Shown here: piece after piece, positions 60,781 to 64,000 of the stretch
How the letters are laid out: each line of letters opens with the position of its first letter
How positions within the stretch are numbered: the first letter of the stretch is position 1
Source: Lycium barbarum
Taxonomy: Eukaryota; Streptophyta; Magnoliopsida; Solanales; Solanaceae
NCBI RefSeq assembly: GCF_019175385.1
Contig: NC_083341.1
Location: forward strand, 22,638,203 to 22,702,202
Length of the DNA stretch: 64,000 nucleotides
Direction: 5' to 3'
Program-made: the position numbers and the translations under genes
Notes under the pieces: model-generated
Seen by the model: the letters and a program-made list of their open reading frames with translations, nothing else
Told to the model about the DNA's origin: nothing
The model's database searches: none

Positions 60781-61157
60781 CTACTCACTACCACATTTAT
60801 AAATACCCCCGTAAAAATGTAAACATGAGTAGCAGACCCAACCATCAGAGCAATCTGTGTGCGCTTTACAACTTCTATTACAAGTTAACCAATCATTAAG
60901 TTGAGGGAGTAGTCTTCTCTGAAATTCTGAGAGATTAGGATCCACGTCTCGAGTAGCACATACAATATCGACTGAAATATTTTACCATCACAATAAACAA
61001 ATTATGATTAGTTTAACATGAATAAATACACGTCAAAACAACATGCATAGAAATACATGCAAATTCAATAGATATTAAATTTTTGCACAATCAAATACTA
61101 ACCTGTAGCAGCCATGACAAAAATAGCAAGAATGAAACCAAACTTTAGCATTGCCAT
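60781..61157 (-). CDS. secreted cystine-knot protein, carboxypeptidase-inhibitor / fruit-specific type
   Basis: Two exons on the minus strand: 61157-61103 and 60971-60781, with a 131-bp intron (donor GTTAGT, acceptor TTTCAG) and 246 coding bases in total, 81 residues. Residues 1-24 are a hydrophobic signal peptide (MAMLKFGFILAIFVMAAT..., likely cleaved after VCA). The mature part has six cysteines at 49, 53, 59, 65, 68 and 78, spaced C-x3-C-x5-C-x5-C-x2-C-x9-C. This matches the knottin fold of the Solanaceae metallocarboxypeptidase inhibitors and tomato fruit-specific proteins. Only three residues (GSE) follow the last cysteine, so the C-terminal tail that plugs the enzyme in potato inhibitor is missing or altered. 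Inhibitory activity is therefore uncertain. A TATA box lies 77 bp upstream of the ATG. I saw no lesion. Likely role by family: secreted, defence- or fruit-related. Confidence 0.8.
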
Positions 61158-61233
61158 GCCAGCAATAGTTAATATTAGCTCTTCACGCTTTATGGAAGTC
61201 TTGTGCGAGTATCTTATTGATTTTCAGAGGCTA

Positions 61234-61240
61234 ATTTATA
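61234..61240 (-). promoter_or_regulatory. TATA box of the cystine-knot gene
   Basis: TATAAAT on the minus strand, 77 bases upstream of the start codon at 61157. This leaves a leader of about 40-50 bases, normal for a plant gene. Inferred from sequence and spacing. Confidence 0.6.
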
Positions 61241-61428
61241 GATCTCTCATGAAATAGACTCTCACTCGAGCATTAATTACAAGGGAATATTTTTATATTT
61301 TTAATTATCATTTCTAGCTCGTTAATATGGTCAAGGCCGGGTTAGCCGCCTCCATTTTTAAATAATGCAGTCAATAAATTCAGTGATCCTTTATCTCCGT
61401 ACACCTCCTAGATTTCTTCGTGTACATT

Positions 61429-62478
61429 ACAACAACAACATACTCAGTGTGATTCTATAAGTGAGATAATGTACACAGACCTTATCTCTGTCTTTGTGGG
61501 GCAGAGAGGCTGTTTTCGAAAGACCTTCAACTCAAAAAGGGAAAAGAGAAGGAAAGAAAAAAAACGAAAGTGGAATGAACAGAAAAATACTTCGAAGCAA
61601 ATACAAAAAGTATAGCAGCAAAATAGCAGGATACCACGCAAATGTTTCAACAAATGTTAATGCACATCGAAGAGTAAACTACGTGAGTACTAGATAATAT
61701 TGCTAATAACAAGAGGCAAAACAAATGCAGGAATAAATAGTAATACACATCGAAGCATAAGAGACTATGCGATAACTGAATCCCACTACCTACTAACCTT
61801 CTACCCTAATCTTCGACCTCCAGTCCTTCCTATCTAAGGTCATGTCCTCACTCAGCTGAAGTTGTGTCATGTCTTGTCTAATCACCTCCCCCACCCCCCA
61901 ATTCTTCTTCGTCCTACCTCTACCTCTCCTAATTCCTGCTATTGCTAACCTCTCGCACCTCTTTACTGGCGCATTCTCACTCCTCCTCTTCACATGATCG
62001 AACCATCTCAGCCTCGCTTCCCTCATCTTGTCCGCCACTGATGCCACTCCTACCTTATCTCGTATAACTTCATTCCTAATCATATCTCTCCAAGTATGCC
62101 CACACATCCATCTAAGCACCCTCATCTCCGCTACCTTCATCTTCTGAACCTGGGAGTTCTTTACTGGCTAGCACTCCACCCCATACAACAATGTTCGTCT
62201 AAACACCGCTCTATAAAACTTACCTTTAAGCCTAGGCGACACATTCTTATCGCACAACACCCCGTAGGCGAGCCTCCATTTCACCCACCCAGCTCCAATA
62301 CGATGTATGACATCATCGTCAATTTTCCCGTCTCCTTGGATTATGGACCCAAGATATTTGAAGCTTCCTCTCTTGGGTATGACTAGGTCCTCGATCTTCA
62401 CTTCCACCTCTCGATCATGTGTTACATCACTGAACTTGCACTTTAGGTACTCTGTTTTAGTCCTGCATAACCTGAAAT
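61429..62478 (-). pseudogene. RTE-type LINE, 3' part (reverse transcriptase end)
   Basis: Minus-strand frames 62407-62168 ([35 protein letters not shown]) and 62140-61793 ([22 protein letters not shown]) are the familiar C-terminal end of plant RTE reverse transcriptase proteins. An in-frame stop follows LYGVEC, where the family has tryptophan. Upstream codons ([11 protein letters not shown], to about 62470) continue until a Stowaway element cuts the copy. The 3' end (61430-61530) has the ACATACTCAGTG phrase and a CAA tail (61429-61440) typical of RTE LINEs. Truncated and inactive. Confidence 0.9.
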
Positions 62479-62491
62479 TAAAAAAATATTA

Positions 62492-63665
62492 CTTCCTCCG
62501 TCTCAATCTAAGTGTCTTACTTTCCTTTTTTTCTGTCTAAAGTGTCTCTTTTTGACAATTCAAACATCTTACATGGGAAGTTTATAACCACAAGATTCAA
62601 ATCACATTTTAGTACATTATACTGAAAGTGCAAGAGGGGGGGGGGGGGGGGGGTGAATTGTAAATTTTTCGATCTGTTAGTCGACTAGGTTGAATCGGTA
62701 GTCGACTGTTTGCTCAGAGAATGTTGAAGTAAAGTACGGAAGATAAATGACACAGGTATTTTATACTGGTTCAAATTGAATGTGAATCCTAGTCCAGTCC
62801 CCTTGGGTTGCAAGGGTGTTCTCTGCAGCTCTTTGTTAAAGGTTTGGTACAATGGAGGCTTGAATGGAGTTCCTACGTCTACACTCAAATCACTCTTAAT
62901 CTTTTTGATACAAAGCCTCACAAGCTATATTATAACTCTCCTTTCTTTTTTTCTTACACTATAAATCACTCAGACATATAATGTTTATGAAAAGTAAAGC
63001 AGAGCACTAAGGTAATGAGACTAAGCATACTGTTGTTTTTGTGAAGCAGCCCTTTTATAGCTGTTCAGGCTCTTCCCGCAGAGAAATCAACCCAAGGGAT
63101 TTGATCCTTGGAAAAAGGAATTAGTGATCCTATTTCCAAGAATAAAGTTGGAGCTGTTGCTTCTTCCTTGTGTGATGAGGCCGCATTAATCAGTCATCAA
63201 GATCGTTACATGCCCAGAATATTCCTTCTTTAATGCGCAGATATCCTTTCCTTCCTTGAACTGATTTTGTACTGCTGGAGCGTATCTTGTCAGTCACCAC
63301 AATACTTGTAATATCGCAGTATCCAATTTAGGGCTGGGAAGTTTTCACTGAGTTAAACTTGTGTAAGCCCATCTCGTCTAATTTCACTTGTGTAAGCCCA
63401 TCTCGTCTGATCAATTGACTTGTCCTTGAAGCTCCCCCTGAACAGTTGACTCTTTTAAGCCCATCTCGTTTGGGATGCCTTGTGGGCTCTTTTGTTCCTT
63501 GTGCGATTCAGTTATTATAGCTGCACAAATAAAATTGTCATCATAAAAACTTGACACTAACATATACACCTATTTAATTTAAGACCACATGATTCAAAAG
63601 TTTCTCCTTATTTCTTAAACTCCCTGCCTAGTTAAACTAAGACACTTAAATTGGGATGGAGGGAG
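62492..63665. mobile_element. Stowaway MITE interrupted by a solo LTR
   Basis: Ends CTTCCTCCGTCTCAATCTAA (62492) and TTAAATTGGGATGGAGGGAG (to 63665), flanked by TA on both sides (62490-62491, 63666-63667). Removing the inserted LTR and one duplication copy leaves about 229 bp, a normal Stowaway size. It lies at the truncated end of the RTE LINE. Confidence 0.9.
62623..63562 (-). mobile_element. solo LTR, 940 bp, TATAC duplication
   Basis: TGAAAGTGCAAG...CTTGACACTAACA on the plus strand, flanked by perfect TATAC copies (62618-62622, 63563-63567). A TATA box CTATAAAAGGGC is seen on the minus strand at about 63047-63058, so it probably reads on the minus strand. Three AAGCCCATCTCGT repeats lie at about 63366-63470 and an 18-base G run at 62636-62653. 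There is no interior, so the element was reduced by LTR-LTR recombination. The family is undetermined, possibly copia. Confidence 0.85.
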
Positions 63666-63667
63666 TA

Positions 63668-64000
63668 ATTAAAGGTGTGTTCCGTATGGAGAAAGATATT
63701 TTTCAGAAAGTATTTTTCAATTTTCCAATGTTCGGTTGGTAAAAAAATTCCCTAGTGGAAGTAGGGAAAACAAGTTCAAAAGTGGCATTCCACATTGATT
63801 GTGCGCTCCCAAGGGGCGGACGCGCACCTTGTGTTAAGGTGTGTCCCCCGACACCACTTTGTCGGGAAACAAATATTAAATATATGTAAAAATAATTTGC
63901 AAAAACGATAAATATATGTAAAAATAATTTGCAAAAACGATAATAAATGGTCAAAACCAATATCAGTGACAGCAAGTATCCGTTGGTTCGATGGTAAAGG
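63668..64000. other. right edge of the window, MITE-like start and short tandem repeat
   Basis: ATTTTTCAGAAAGTATTTTT and CCAATGTTCGGTTGGT resemble the left part of common Solanaceae MITEs. A 31-bp unit (ATATATGTAAAAATAATTTG plus CAAAAACGATA) is repeated twice at about 63880-63942. An inverted repeat (TCCCCCGACA...TGTCGGGA) lies at 63845-63869. The 90-codon frame on the minus strand is not a recognised protein. Confidence 0.5.

Noticed and set aside
60615..60845. 76-codon minus-strand frame
   Set aside because: It is in a different frame from the cysteine-rich exon that overlaps it and has no family; shadow of the real gene and the RTE tail.
1..64000. Endogenous pararetrovirus or other viral copies
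   Set aside because: The reverse transcriptase and gag traces fit copia, gypsy and LINE families; no movement-protein or pararetroviral coat motif was seen.

Overview
The window is plant nuclear DNA, most likely from a nightshade-family (Solanaceae) genome. It is AT-rich, has spliced eukaryotic genes, and is built almost entirely of nested transposable elements. The family assignment rests on the RTE/TS-SINE type 3' end with a CAA/TTG tail, the style of the Tekay-like LTRs, and a small cystine-knot gene of the tomato/potato fruit-specific (carboxypeptidase-inhibitor) type. I cannot name the species. I found no tRNA, rRNA or CRISPR locus, no endogenous pararetrovirus, and no bacterial-type operon.

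Layout. 1-2864: ends of two Tekay-like Ty3/gypsy elements, including a full 2.2 kb LTR. 2865-3712: a tandem TRIM retrotransposon with three LTRs. 3713-10898: AT-rich repeats, an LTR-like fragment, MITEs (two Stowaway) and a long inverted-repeat element. 10899-20642: a complete 9.7 kb CACTA (En/Spm) transposon with decayed TNP2-type and TNPA-type genes and a perfect AAC target duplication. 21461-38633: a very young, very large (17.2 kb) Ogre/TAT-type Ty3/gypsy element with 3.3 kb LTRs and a perfect GAATG duplication. It encodes only gag and carries several tandem arrays before its 3' LTR. 40423-47009: a gypsy LTR split by a 6.2 kb deleted Tekay-like element. 47331-54812: a Ty1/copia element on the minus strand, itself split by a 2 kb gypsy solo LTR. 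55061-59252: a second, 4.2 kb CACTA element with TTT duplication and only a TNPA-like gene. 60781-61157: the only plausible host gene, an 81-residue secreted cysteine-rich protein in two exons on the minus strand. 61429-62478: an RTE LINE remnant. 62492-63665: a Stowaway MITE interrupted by a 940 bp solo LTR with a perfect TATAC duplication.

How the parts work together: most of the coding material is selfish-element machinery (transposases, gag, polyprotein) and nearly all of it is broken. Several stop codons are the kind made by C-to-T change in methylated DNA. The biological highlights are the unlisted cystine-knot gene and the gag-only giant retrotransposon, whose 167 bp higher-order tandem array could seed satellite DNA.
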